A stretch of DNA of 64,000 nt from Rivularia sp. PCC 7116 (GTDB taxonomy: Bacteria > Cyanobacteriota > Cyanobacteriia > Cyanobacteriales > Nostocaceae), in contig NC_019678.1 in the NCBI RefSeq assembly GCF_000316665.1, positions 7,659,001 to 7,723,000 on the forward strand. Reading direction: 5' to 3'. Every line of letters starts with the position of its first letter. Position 1 is the first letter of the stretch. The position numbers and the translations under genes are program-made. Below are positions 45,753 through 54,388 of this stretch, one piece after another. The notes below the pieces were generated by a model that was not told the DNA's origin, did not search any database, and saw nothing but the letters and a program-made list of their open reading frames with translations.

Positions 45753-46974
45753 TTTCAACAACTTTCACCTTCGCAGCACCCTTCCCAAATTGTATTAACA
45801 ACTCTTCCCCTACTTCTAACTCCGCAGCATCGCGAGCAATACTTCCATTTTCTTGTCTTACCACTGCATAACCGCGTTGCAAAACTGCCCTAGGGTTTAA
45901 AGTTATTAACTTTTCTCGTAATAACTCTAATTTCTGCTTTGCCTGCTGCGACTTTGAATTCATTGCTTGTACTAATTTTTCCCGCTTCCAGGTTAAAGCA
46001 ATTTTTTCTTGTTCGACTTGTTTATCTAATTGATATCGCTGCAAACGATTCCGCAACGTTTGGATTTTATTCTGAGAAGCTTCCACGGAATAATTCACGA
46101 CTTCAGATAAAGCTGCAATTCTATCGCAATGTTGACTGTATAAATCATCGAGTGACGGTACAACTATTTCTGCTGCTGCTGTGGGAGTGTGAACTCTTAC
46201 ATCTGCTGCTAAATCTGCTAAAGACTCATCCCGTTGATGCCCGATACCAGTAATTATCGGAATCGAACAATCGGCGATCGCTCTGACTACTCTTTCATCA
46301 TTGAAGCAGGCTAATTCTTCAACCGCACCACCTCCGCGCCCTAATATCAAGACTTCCGCACGCCCATCATTTTCTACTCTTTGAATTGCTTTAGCGATAG
46401 AAGTCGGCGCTTGCTCTCCCTGCACCGTCGCAGCAGAAAACAAAACCTGTAAACCGGGATACCGAGACTTAAGTGTTTTCTTGATATCACCCCAAGCCGC
46501 AGCAGTTGGTGAAGTGACAACCGCAATAGTTTGAGGATGATTTGGAAGCGGTTGCTTTCTTTCTTCATCAAATAAACCTTCTGCCGTCAAACGGTTTTTT
46601 AACTGCTGAAAACGTAAAGCCTGCAAACCCACACCAGCGGGTATAGCTTGCCACACAGTCAGCTGATATTCTCCCCGCGCCGGATAAAGCCTAATGCTAC
46701 CTAAAATAATCAATTGTTCCCCAACAGCAGGCATTTGAGCTAGCTTCGGTATTACACTTCTCCAAGTCACGCATTTAATCGAAGTAGTGCTATCGGTATC
46801 TTTTAAAGTAAAAAATAATCCCGCACGATGGTTGTTTGCACTAGAAACTTCACCAGTTATCCAAACTTGTCGCAATACAGAATCTTCCTCTAACAGCGAT
46901 TGGATGTAATCGGTTAAGCCAGCGACTGATAAAGCTGAATCGGGGATAAAAGAGTTTTTTTGTTCGGAATACAT
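45733..46974 (-). CDS. xseA: Exodeoxyribonuclease VII large subunit
   Basis: The N-terminal OB-fold (LSVAGLTDYIQSLLEED, VWITGEVSS) is followed by the catalytic domain with VVTSPTAAAWGDI, the GRGGGAVEEL motif and GIGHQRDESLADLAADVRVHTPTAAAE, then a coiled coil and C-terminal NPRAVLQRGYAVVR. The 413 residues are full length. The last residues (TVSSEQ) are encoded by CACTGCT-type heptamer repeats. It works with XseB to cut single-stranded DNA to oligonucleotides. Confidence 0.95.
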   Translation of the reverse strand: MYSEQKNSFIPDSALSVAGLTDYIQSLLEEDSVLRQVWITGEVSSANNHRAGLFFTLKDTDSTTSIKCVTWRSVIPKLAQMPAVGEQLIILGSIRLYPARGEYQLTVWQAIPAGVGLQALRFQQLKNRLTAEGLFDEERKQPLPNHPQTIAVVTSPTAAAWGDIKKTLKSRYPGLQVLFSAATVQGEQAPTSIAKAIQRVENDGRAEVLILGRGGGAVEELACFNDERVVRAIADCSIPIITGIGHQRDESLADLAADVRVHTPTAAAEIVVPSLDDLYSQHCDRIAALSEVVNYSVEASQNKIQTLRNRLQRYQLDKQVEQEKIALTWKREKLVQAMNSKSQQAKQKLELLREKLITLNPRAVLQRGYAVVRQENGSIARDAAELEVGEELLIQFGKGAAKVKVVETVSSEQ

Positions 46975-47617
46975 TTTTTCAGTTGACAGATATCAGTTAT
47001 TGGTTGAGAAGACAATAGAAAGCTAACAAAATGCAGCCCGAACTCAATTAGCTATAAAGACGTAATAAATTATTACAACAAATAAGATATTTATACAATT
47101 CCTCCTATGGGTGAATTTTAAGCAAAATATCAAATATTTTACGTTTATGAAACTTGAACAATTGTTGTTGTGATGAGTGATGCATCTCTCAAGTCTAGTG
47201 AAAACGCAGATATGTATATCTCATATCATGTTCCCTAAATCACTTACAATATGTCATTGCGAGTGGAGCGAAGCATTCACCTCAAAGGTGTGGATTATCC
47301 CAATCACTGCGATTACTTCACTTCCTTGGTAATGACGGTTATTTCGGGGGACACCATCTAAGATACATTTTTCAAAAATTGGGATATTCCCCATAGGTAA
47401 TATTTGGTGTTTTACCTGTTTCGGCTCAAATTCCGGAAATAATATGGAAGCACAAGTATTTAAATTGCAAAACTGGTAACAAATTTTATACTATAGTCCT
47501 ATTTGCTAACTCAATCAGTTATTTTTAATACTCAGGTATTTAAGAAGACGGAAATTAATCTTTTGCAACATTCGCAAGGAAATTCCATTGTTAATTAATT
47601 GTTTTTGACACAAAGCA
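46975..47617. other. Divergent spacer between xseA and the VMAP operon
   Basis: About 640 bp with no gene. It holds an interspersed repeat at 47253-47345 (CATTGCGAGTGGAGCGAAGC type). The last 200 bp are AT-rich and should include the promoter of the rightward VMAP operon; I could not pick a confident -10/-35 pair. Confidence 0.5.
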
Positions 47618-49153
47618 ATGAGCAATATCAAAGAATTACACGCAATTATTATCCAATATTTTCAAGAATATGATTTAAAAAAAATAGTTAGATTTGAGTT
47701 CAATAAAGCATTAGATACCATTGCTGGGGGAGATAATCTTGATGAAATAGCTTTTAATTTAATTGAATGGGCTGACTCAACAGGCAAATTACAGCAGTTA
47801 GCTGAATCTTTGTATCAAACAAGACTTGAGAACGAAGATTTTAAAAAGATAATCAATCAACTATTTCCAAATATATTTAATTGTGCAGGCATTAAAGCTA
47901 ATACTTCTCCTATATCAACTGATAAATTGAATGATGTATTTTTAGTTTTTACTGAGATTAATTTAGATACCCTAAAGACGGTATGCAAGGAAACTCTAGA
48001 AAATTCTTCACAACCCCAAGATGTATTAGGTAGTTTTCCACAACTAATTAATCCAAAAAGTCTGGGAATATTCAAAACTATATTTTTAGAAAACAATTAT
48101 ACAAGCTATAAAGATGTCCCTAGCATTCTTGAATTTGCCGAGCGCTTGAGTCAGGAAACAAAAGTATCCAAACATATCCGAGACAAGTTAAATTACTGGG
48201 TTAAAACTGTAGCTCAAAGCCTGAATATTAAATTGCCAACTTATGAGAAGAATAAATTATTTACCTTTACTGCTCTTAATTCCTATTTATTAGTTACCGT
48301 TACTCCTAATAGTGCTAATACATTTTATCTTCAAGCTGAACTGATTCCCAATTACTCGCCTAACGAGACTAATATAGAACGAATAAAATTAGAAGTAAAC
48401 AACGACTCACCCAATATTGAATGTTCTTCATCAGACATAGTAGATAAAATTTATCAATTTATTCGTATTGCGAAAACTGAATACCTGAATAAAAATCGAC
48501 ATTACAAATTAAAAGTAGAAATATTCTTACCTTTGCAATTTATAGATGCAAATATAGATTTAAAAGATGTGCCAATTGATTTTAATAGAAAGAGACCGTT
48601 TGGTAGCGAATATAGATTATTAATACGCTCTCTTGAGCGTTTTCTTAATAATGATGGCGAATATGCCAACAGATTATATTTAAAATGGGAGCAATTCAAT
48701 CACTGGATACAAAATAGGATTGAGCAAACAGATATACAAAACAAGATTCATCATATTTCTAAAGTTGATAATTGTAATTGGGAAGAGATAGAAACAGAAT
48801 TAGAACTAGAAGAAAAGTTTGGAGTCAAAATTACTTGTTGTTTACCCGAAAATGACTTGGACAAAGAAGAATTATTTATTGCAGTTCTGAGGGGAGGCGT
48901 ACCCATATTTTTGTGGACAAGATGCGATTTACCCGATATAAACGATGATTTTGATAATTTATTAAAAATTGATTTTTTTCAAAGCGAATTAACTCGAATT
49001 GAATCGGTGTGGAAGCTTCGCAAGAAAGCTCATGCCAAACCGGATAAAGAAAATTATTTAGGCTATCATTTAGGATTTTTATGCGATAATCCTCATCGAG
49101 TACCTTTTAATTTGATGTTACAAAATCAATCTTTGATAGAAACGGGTATGTAG
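47618..49153 (+). CDS. VMAP-like protein (vWA-MoxR associated protein)
   Basis: Residues 1-80 form a small helical domain (LHAIIIQYFQEYDLKKIV, then GGDNLDEIAFNLIEWADSTGKL) like the effector-associated domains that recruit partners in bacterial conflict systems. A second helical segment spans about 105-205. The C-terminal half (about 215-511) ends with IESVWKLRKKAH..YLGYHLGFLCDNPHRVPF, matching the VMAP C-terminal domain. In the described ternary systems VMAP is encoded with a MoxR ATPase and a vWA protein; both follow here at 49288 and 50515. The role is inferred as adaptor between sensor and effector. Confidence 0.8.
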   Translation: MSNIKELHAIIIQYFQEYDLKKIVRFEFNKALDTIAGGDNLDEIAFNLIEWADSTGKLQQLAESLYQTRLENEDFKKIINQLFPNIFNCAGIKANTSPISTDKLNDVFLVFTEINLDTLKTVCKETLENSSQPQDVLGSFPQLINPKSLGIFKTIFLENNYTSYKDVPSILEFAERLSQETKVSKHIRDKLNYWVKTVAQSLNIKLPTYEKNKLFTFTALNSYLLVTVTPNSANTFYLQAELIPNYSPNETNIERIKLEVNNDSPNIECSSSDIVDKIYQFIRIAKTEYLNKNRHYKLKVEIFLPLQFIDANIDLKDVPIDFNRKRPFGSEYRLLIRSLERFLNNDGEYANRLYLKWEQFNHWIQNRIEQTDIQNKIHHISKVDNCNWEEIETELELEEKFGVKITCCLPENDLDKEELFIAVLRGGVPIFLWTRCDLPDINDDFDNLLKIDFFQSELTRIESVWKLRKKAHAKPDKENYLGYHLGFLCDNPHRVPFNLMLQNQSLIETGM

Positions 49154-49287
49154 AGATTATTACTCGAACAAACCAAGATTGTCGGGTAAAGCTAGAGAGG
49201 GGGAAGAGGGGGAAGAGGGGGCAAGAAAAAAATTCTTGTTTTTACGATACACCCCGCAAAGTTAACTTGGTGGAATATTAGATAATT

Positions 49288-50349
49288 ATGGCAGATTGGC
49301 ACTTTTTTCGTGGAAATGGCAAACAATTGCAAGGTGTAGAAGAGAAATTTAAACAACTCGAACCTCCACCTTGGCGGCGTTTTGGCAAAAACGAGGATAT
49401 TCCTAACGATAAACGTTGGGAGAAACTGATGCAATTAGCAGAGGAAAATGACAGGAATAAAAGAAGGGGTGAAAACTTCCGTATTTCTGACAATGCCATT
49501 GATATAATTAATGCCGTCAATGCGGCAATTTATTTACGCAGACCATTATTAGTTACGGGTAAACCTGGTTCTGGTAAAACGTCTTTAGCCTATGCGATCG
49601 CACACGAGTTAAACTTAGGTGCCGTATTGTCTTGGGCTATTACCGCTCGTTCAACTTTGCAAGAAGGGCTTTACCGTTACGATGCGATCGCAAGGTTGCA
49701 GGATGCTCAACAGAATGAGGAACAAGACATTGGTAAATATATTACCTTGGGTGCTTTAGGAACGGCTTTTTTACCTTCTGTTTTACCAAGAGTGTTATTA
49801 ATTGATGAAATTGATAAAAGTGATATCAATCTTCCCAATGATTTATTAAATATTTTTGAGGAAGGGGAATTTAAGATTCCAGAATTAGTTAGACGAGCCA
49901 AATCGGCAGAAAAAGATAATTCTGCTGCCAAAAGTGAATTTACAGTTGAAACTCAAGATAGAGATATTGATGTTGTAGTTAAAGCAGGGAGAGTACGCTG
50001 TTATTCTTTCCCAATTATTGTGATGACTAGTAACGGAGAAAGAGATTTTCCCCCAGCTTTTAAACGGCGATGCATAAGAATAAAAATGCCCAACCCCCAG
50101 GAAGAAGCGCTCAAAGAAATTGTCAAAGCTCATTTTCAAGATGAAGAAAAGCTTTTTCAAGATGCTGAAGCGAAAATCAATCAATTAATCAAAGAATTTT
50201 TGTCAGATAAAGATAAAAATACCGAACGTGCTACAGACCAATTATTGAATACAATTTATCTATTAACTCGCGATGTTTCTCCAGAATCGGAAGCAGATGT
50301 AAAATCGGTAAAAGACATTTTATTGAAAAGTTTAACCAGTAATGATTAA
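49288..50349 (+). CDS. MoxR-type AAA+ ATPase of the VMAP system
   Basis: A AAA+ ATPase with Walker A GKPGSGKT at about 90-97, Walker B VLLIDEIDKSD at about 168-178, sensor 1 in IVMTSNGERDFPPAFKRR and the arginine finger in FKRRCIRI. The N-terminal 60 residues (WHFFRGNGKQLQGVEE..LEPPPWRRF) are typical of MoxR ATPases next to vWA proteins. MoxR ATPases remodel vWA partners, so the substrate is likely the protein encoded next. It follows the VMAP gene by 134 bp. Confidence 0.92.
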   Translation: MADWHFFRGNGKQLQGVEEKFKQLEPPPWRRFGKNEDIPNDKRWEKLMQLAEENDRNKRRGENFRISDNAIDIINAVNAAIYLRRPLLVTGKPGSGKTSLAYAIAHELNLGAVLSWAITARSTLQEGLYRYDAIARLQDAQQNEEQDIGKYITLGALGTAFLPSVLPRVLLIDEIDKSDINLPNDLLNIFEEGEFKIPELVRRAKSAEKDNSAAKSEFTVETQDRDIDVVVKAGRVRCYSFPIIVMTSNGERDFPPAFKRRCIRIKMPNPQEEALKEIVKAHFQDEEKLFQDAEAKINQLIKEFLSDKDKNTERATDQLLNTIYLLTRDVSPESEADVKSVKDILLKSLTSND

Positions 50350-50401
50350 TTCTAACTTGATTCCCCATGACTAATGAATCATATCATCTCAATTTTAATA
50401 A

Positions 50402-50462
50402 ACGTCATTGCGTTAGCGAAGCTCCTCTGAAAGAGGCACGAAGTGAAGCAATCGCAGAGTCT
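50402..50462. repeat. Interspersed repeat inside the VMAP operon
   Basis: GTCATTGCGTTAGCGAAGCT is followed by CCTCTGAAAGAGGCACGAAG and GAAGCAATCGCAGAG. It is related to 9483-9560, 27168-27200 and 47253-47345, and separates the MoxR and vWA-FGE genes. Confidence 0.65.
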
Positions 50463-50514
50463 CTGAGATTAATTGACTTCGTTCGTAATGCGATATTATG
50501 GAGGCTTAGCGGAC

Positions 50515-53154
50515 ATGAAGTCTTCTGCAACCAATAACCAATTTAATCAACTGATTGCAGCTTTAGGAACAGATTTAGAATTAACCGGCGAACAAATCGC
50601 CGATATTATTTGGTTTTCTCAGAAACGTCTGGAAATTAGTAATATACAAAACGATACACCTTCACAAAGCAAAAACAAATCAAACACACCAGAAAAATTA
50701 AATATTCCTCCTACAAATACCCCAGCAAACTTAAATACTCCTCCTATAAATACCCCAACTCCTGCCAAACCTGCTTCAGCGGAAATTTATCCAAAAACTC
50801 AGGAACAAACTCAAGAAAAACCTCAAACTTCTTCTAAAAATAAACCCCTTCCCCTGCGTGTACCGGATGCACCTTCCCTACGAGAGCCTTTAACATTAGC
50901 TCAGGTGCTAAAACCTTTGATGCGTCGGGTGGAATCTGGCAGAAAAACCGTATTAGACGAGACAGCCACAGTAGAGCGTACTGCTGCCGAAAGAATTTGT
51001 ATTCCCATACTAAAATCCGAACCAGAACCTTGGTTAGATGTGGCTTTAGTGGTTGATGAAAGCAAATCAATGCTGATTTGGCGACATACAATTTGGGAGT
51101 TAAAAAAATTATTAGAACATTATGGCGTGTTTCGCGATGTACGGGCTTGGGGATTAGTAACCGACGAAAACGGACAAATCTATATTCGTCCCGGAATTGG
51201 TAAAAATGCACTTCAGCAGCGTCTTGCCAGCCACCGCGAAATTTTAGATCCCAATCGTCGCCGGTTAATTTTGCTAGCAAGTGACTGCGTTGCAGCGATT
51301 TGGCGTAATGGTGCTATTAACCAAGTATTAACAGATTGGACAAACGCCCAACCAGTAGCAATTATTCAGATGTTACCCGATTGGTTGTGGTTAAAAACAG
51401 GTTTGGGTTTGGGTACTTCCGTAAATTTGGCAAGTTTAACCCCAGGGATAGCCAATAAACATTTATTAGTCAAAAAACAATTACTGTGGAAAGATATTAA
51501 TTTAAATACCGGCATCAAAATTCCCGTTTTTACATTAGAGCCAGATAAAGCTTTACCTTGGAGTCAGATGGTAGCCGGGAAAAGCGATGCAGTAGCCTCG
51601 GGGTTTGTTTTATCTTCAGCAATATCTTCAAAACCTAGTCATAGCAAACAAGCAACCCAAACTACTATTCCTCAAATCAACCCCCAAGAGCGAGTATATC
51701 GCTTTCGCATGACAGCTTCACCAATGGGAAGGAAATTAGCGGGATTGCTCGCAGCAGCACCAGTAATTAATTTACCCGTAGTGCGGTTAATTCAAGAAAC
51801 CTTACTACCCGAATCTCGCCAAGTTCACGTTGCCGAAGTCTTTTTAGGAGGCTTGTTAAAACCTTTAACACCCATTGAAGCAGATACCTTACCCGATACG
51901 GTGCAGTACGATTTCATGGATGACGAAATACGCGGTATTTTGCTTGAATCCGCACCAGTAAAAGATTCAGCAGATATATTCAATGCAGTTTCTCTGTATG
52001 TAGCAGCCGAATTAGGTAAATCCTTGCAAGATTTTGTAGCGCTGTTAAAAGCACCGGAAGAAGCCGATAGCGAACAAGTGAAACCTTTTGCAGAAGTAGC
52101 GATAAAGATTTTGAAACGCTTGGGTGGGGAGTATGGTGCTTTTGCAGAGGAAATAGAAGGAAAGTCTCAAACTGATACGGAAAATATAGAAAAATCGGAA
52201 GTAATCAAAGGGTTTCCCCCATTACAAAACTTTGAATTTAGAATACGAACTGTATCTTTTCAAGAAAAAACTGCTGATATCAATCTGCAAACTTTTACAT
52301 TTGAATCCGCTACCATCGAACTGAGAAAATCTGAAGGTGATACAGAAGTAATAATTCATCGTCATCTCCAGCAATCTCAGTATTTTATTGAAGATTTGGG
52401 GAATGGAATTGAATTAGAAATGGTGCTGATTCCTGATGGTACTTTCACAATGGGCGCTCCAGAGCATGAAAAAGGCAGTGATAACTCAGAACGCCCCCAA
52501 CATCGAGCTACAGTACCATCTTTCTTTATAGGTAAATATCAAGTTACCCAAGCACAGTGGCGAGTAGTGGCTAATTTACCTCAAGTTGAAAGAAAATTAA
52601 AACTAGAGCCATCACTCTTTAAAGGTGATAACCTTCCTGTAGAAAAAATATCCTGGTATGATGCTGTTGAATTTTGCGCCAGATTATCAAATCATACCGG
52701 GAAAAAATATCGTTTACCAAGCGAAGCAGAATGGGAATATGCTTGTCGCGCTGGTACTACTACCCCGTTTCATTTTGGCGAGACTATTACTAGTGAGTTA
52801 GCAAATTACCGAGCTAACAAAACTTTTGCTGATGAACCTAAAGGAGAATACCGAGAACAAACCACCCCAGCAGGACAATTCCCGCCTAATAGCTTTGGTT
52901 TACACGATATGCATGGGAATGTCTGGGAATGGTGTCTTGATTATTATCACGGCAACCATGAAGGAGCGCCCATAGATGGCAGTGCTTGGATAGACCCATA
53001 TAATTATAATAATGATAATCGTTATCGAGTACTGCGTGGTGGTTCTTGGTTCAACATCCCTGGTTTCTGCCGCTCTGCTTTCCGCTACGTCGACTCCCCA
53101 GACGTCGTTGACCTCATTTTCGGGCTGCGGGTTGCGTGCGGTGTTGCGCCGTAG
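50515..53154 (+). CDS. vWA protein fused to an FGE/C-type-lectin domain with a DGR-like variable region
   Basis: The start is the ATG at 50515, with GGAGG at 50500-50504. Residues 1-45 are a short helical domain, 46-125 a Pro/Thr/Asn-rich linker, 171-330 a vWA domain of the SAV_2336-related type with the MIDAS-like VVDESKSM, then a helical region to about 560. From about 622 comes a formylglycine-generating-enzyme-like domain (GTFTMGAP, YQVTQAQWR, LPSEAEWEYACRAGTTTPFHFGE, GLHDMHGNVWEWCLD, VLRGGSW). Only one of the two copper-binding cysteines of true FGE remains, so it is probably a binding fold. Residues 846-872 look like a retroelement-diversified variable region. Third gene of the VMAP-MoxR-vWA set. 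Confidence 0.88.
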   Translation: MKSSATNNQFNQLIAALGTDLELTGEQIADIIWFSQKRLEISNIQNDTPSQSKNKSNTPEKLNIPPTNTPANLNTPPINTPTPAKPASAEIYPKTQEQTQEKPQTSSKNKPLPLRVPDAPSLREPLTLAQVLKPLMRRVESGRKTVLDETATVERTAAERICIPILKSEPEPWLDVALVVDESKSMLIWRHTIWELKKLLEHYGVFRDVRAWGLVTDENGQIYIRPGIGKNALQQRLASHREILDPNRRRLILLASDCVAAIWRNGAINQVLTDWTNAQPVAIIQMLPDWLWLKTGLGLGTSVNLASLTPGIANKHLLVKKQLLWKDINLNTGIKIPVFTLEPDKALPWSQMVAGKSDAVASGFVLSSAISSKPSHSKQATQTTIPQINPQERVYRFRMTASPMGRKLAGLLAAAPVINLPVVRLIQETLLPESRQVHVAEVFLGGLLKPLTPIEADTLPDTVQYDFMDDEIRGILLESAPVKDSADIFNAVSLYVAAELGKSLQDFVALLKAPEEADSEQVKPFAEVAIKILKRLGGEYGAFAEEIEGKSQTDTENIEKSEVIKGFPPLQNFEFRIRTVSFQEKTADINLQTFTFESATIELRKSEGDTEVIIHRHLQQSQYFIEDLGNGIELEMVLIPDGTFTMGAPEHEKGSDNSERPQHRATVPSFFIGKYQVTQAQWRVVANLPQVERKLKLEPSLFKGDNLPVEKISWYDAVEFCARLSNHTGKKYRLPSEAEWEYACRAGTTTPFHFGETITSELANYRANKTFADEPKGEYREQTTPAGQFPPNSFGLHDMHGNVWEWCLDYYHGNHEGAPIDGSAWIDPYNYNNDNRYRVLRGGSWFNIPGFCRSAFRYVDSPDVVDLIFGLRVACGVAP
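53050..53130 (+). other. DGR-type variable region VR1 (candidate)
   Basis: The last codons before the conserved end of the FGE domain include 14 of form NNC other than Cys and Arg codons, as expected when AAC codons of a template repeat are mutated at adenines. The invariant anchors W, P, CRSA-R and G-RVACG-AP remain. The GC content is visibly higher than in the rest of the gene and adenine is rare. Confidence 0.65.
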
Positions 53155-53176
53155 CTTGCTTCTCGTAGATCGGTTT

Positions 53177-53203
53177 GTTGGGTTTCTCTTCGTTCAACCC
53201 AAC
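53177..53203. repeat. GTTGGGTT/AACCCAAC hairpin
   Basis: An 8-bp inverted repeat with an 11-nt loop sits 23 bp after the vWA-FGE stop. A relative is at 61187-61213. It may act as a terminator, or as the hairpin often found after DGR variable regions. Confidence 0.6.
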
Positions 53204-53294
53204 CTACAAATTTCTAACGTTCTAACAGGACTTGAAATTAATTTCAAAACGACACGACAATGCAAATTGAAAAAGTTACAAAATATCGACAAAA

Positions 53295-54146
53295 ATGTCA
53301 GAAATAGTCATCAAAGACACCCAAGGAACAGCACAATATTACATCGAAAATTTAGTTAATGGAATTGAACTAGAAATGATTTTAATTCCCGCAGGAACTT
53401 TCACAATGGGGGCACCAAAAGATGAAGAAGGTAGTAGGGATAATGAGCGTCCCCAGCATCTAGTAATAGTTCCAACTTTCTTTATGGGCAAATATCCCAT
53501 AACTCAAGCTCAGTGGCGAGCAGTAACTAATTTACCTCAAGTAAAAAGAGAATTAAAACTAAAACCATCATATTTCAAAAGTGATGATTTACCAGTAGAA
53601 AGTATTTCCTGGTACGATGCCGTTGAATTTTGCCAGAGACTTTCCAAACATACAGGCAGAAACTACCGTTTACCAAGTGAAGCTGAGTGGGAATATGCTT
53701 GTCGTGCTGGTACTACTACACCGTTTCACTTTGGCGAGACAATTACCACTGATTTAGCTAATTATCGAGGTACGGATAACGAAGAATATAAATGGTTCGG
53801 TTCCTATGGTCAAGGTACTAAAGGGATTTACTTTGAAAAAACAACACCCGTTGGCAGCTTTGATGCCGCTAATGCCTTTGGGCTATACGATATGCACGGA
53901 AACATTTTGGAATGGTGTCTTGATAGTTGGCACGATGACTATCAAGATGCGCCGACAGATGGTAGTGCATGGATAGAAAGTGAAAATCAAGACAATAATA
54001 ATCGTTATCAAGTACTACGTGGCGGTTCTTGGCCCTACCATCCTGAATTCTGCCGTTCCGCGTATCGTTACTGCTATAAGGCGGAGCGCAACGGCAACTC
54101 TTTTGGTTTTCGTGTTGCGTGCGGTATTGCGCCGGAAATTAATTAG
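53295..54146 (+). CDS. Stand-alone FGE/C-type-lectin protein with a second variable region
   Basis: A single FGE-like domain of 283 residues, a close paralogue of the C-terminal domain of the preceding gene: same start (QYYIENLVNGIELEMILIPAGT), LPSEAEWEYACRAGTTTPFHFGETIT, GLYDMHGNILEWCLD, VLRGGSW. The two diverge sharply only in the C-terminal segment from residue 247, where VR2 lies. As in the first protein only one catalytic-type cysteine (FCRSA) is kept, so enzymatic formylglycine formation is doubtful. No signal peptide. It lies 140 bp after the vWA-FGE gene, likely the same transcript; probably the exchangeable ligand-binding or effector part of the VMAP system. Confidence 0.88.
   Translation: MSEIVIKDTQGTAQYYIENLVNGIELEMILIPAGTFTMGAPKDEEGSRDNERPQHLVIVPTFFMGKYPITQAQWRAVTNLPQVKRELKLKPSYFKSDDLPVESISWYDAVEFCQRLSKHTGRNYRLPSEAEWEYACRAGTTTPFHFGETITTDLANYRGTDNEEYKWFGSYGQGTKGIYFEKTTPVGSFDAANAFGLYDMHGNILEWCLDSWHDDYQDAPTDGSAWIESENQDNNNRYQVLRGGSWPYHPEFCRSAYRYCYKAERNGNSFGFRVACGIAPEIN
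54033..54110 (+). other. DGR-type variable region VR2 (candidate)
   Basis: Same position in the FGE fold as VR1, between RGGSW and GFRVACGIAP. Variable codons include CCC, TAC, CAT, TTC, TAT, TAC, all reachable from AAC or AAT by adenine changes. Fixed codons (CGT TCC GCG) differ in third bases from those in VR1 (CGC TCT GCT). Confidence 0.55.
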
Positions 54147-54201
54147 TAGCCCTTCAGACTTTGCATAACTTGTTTTACCTTACTAATTCCAACAATACTG
54201 C

Positions 54202-54363
54202 TTAGATTGCAGATGTCATTACAGCAAGATTTCTGACATATTTTCTATCTTGATTCGTACTTAAAGCTTCAAGATAAGTGAGTTTTGAACTTATGCGGTT
54301 TCCATAAATCGCTAATTGATTACCCAATAAATTCAGCAATTTTCTAGTTATAATTGCTGCCAT
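54202..54363 (-). CDS. Possible small protein of 53 residues
   Basis: A short open frame starting MAAIITRKLLNLLGNQLAIYG and ending RKYVRNLAVMTSAI, in the 240-bp gap before the YqiJ-like gene and divergent from it. It has an amphipathic helical look and plausible amino acid use, but no clear ribosome binding site and no family I recognise. It could be chance. Confidence 0.3.
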   Translation of the reverse strand: MAAIITRKLLNLLGNQLAIYGNRISSKLTYLEALSTNQDRKYVRNLAVMTSAI

Positions 54364-54388
54364 CTCAATATATTTTACTAAATTGATT

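Noticed and set aside
53177-53203. The hairpin after VR1 as the DGR target-recognition hairpin
   Set aside because: A related GTTGGGTT/AACCCAAC hairpin occurs at 61187-61213 beside an unrelated gene, so it may simply be a dispersed repeat; kept as a repeat only.
50515-54146. The FGE-like domains as true formylglycine-generating enzymes that activate sulfatases
   Set aside because: Only one of the two active-site cysteines is present (FCRSA), no sulfatase gene is nearby, and the catalytic segment coincides with the hypervariable region.
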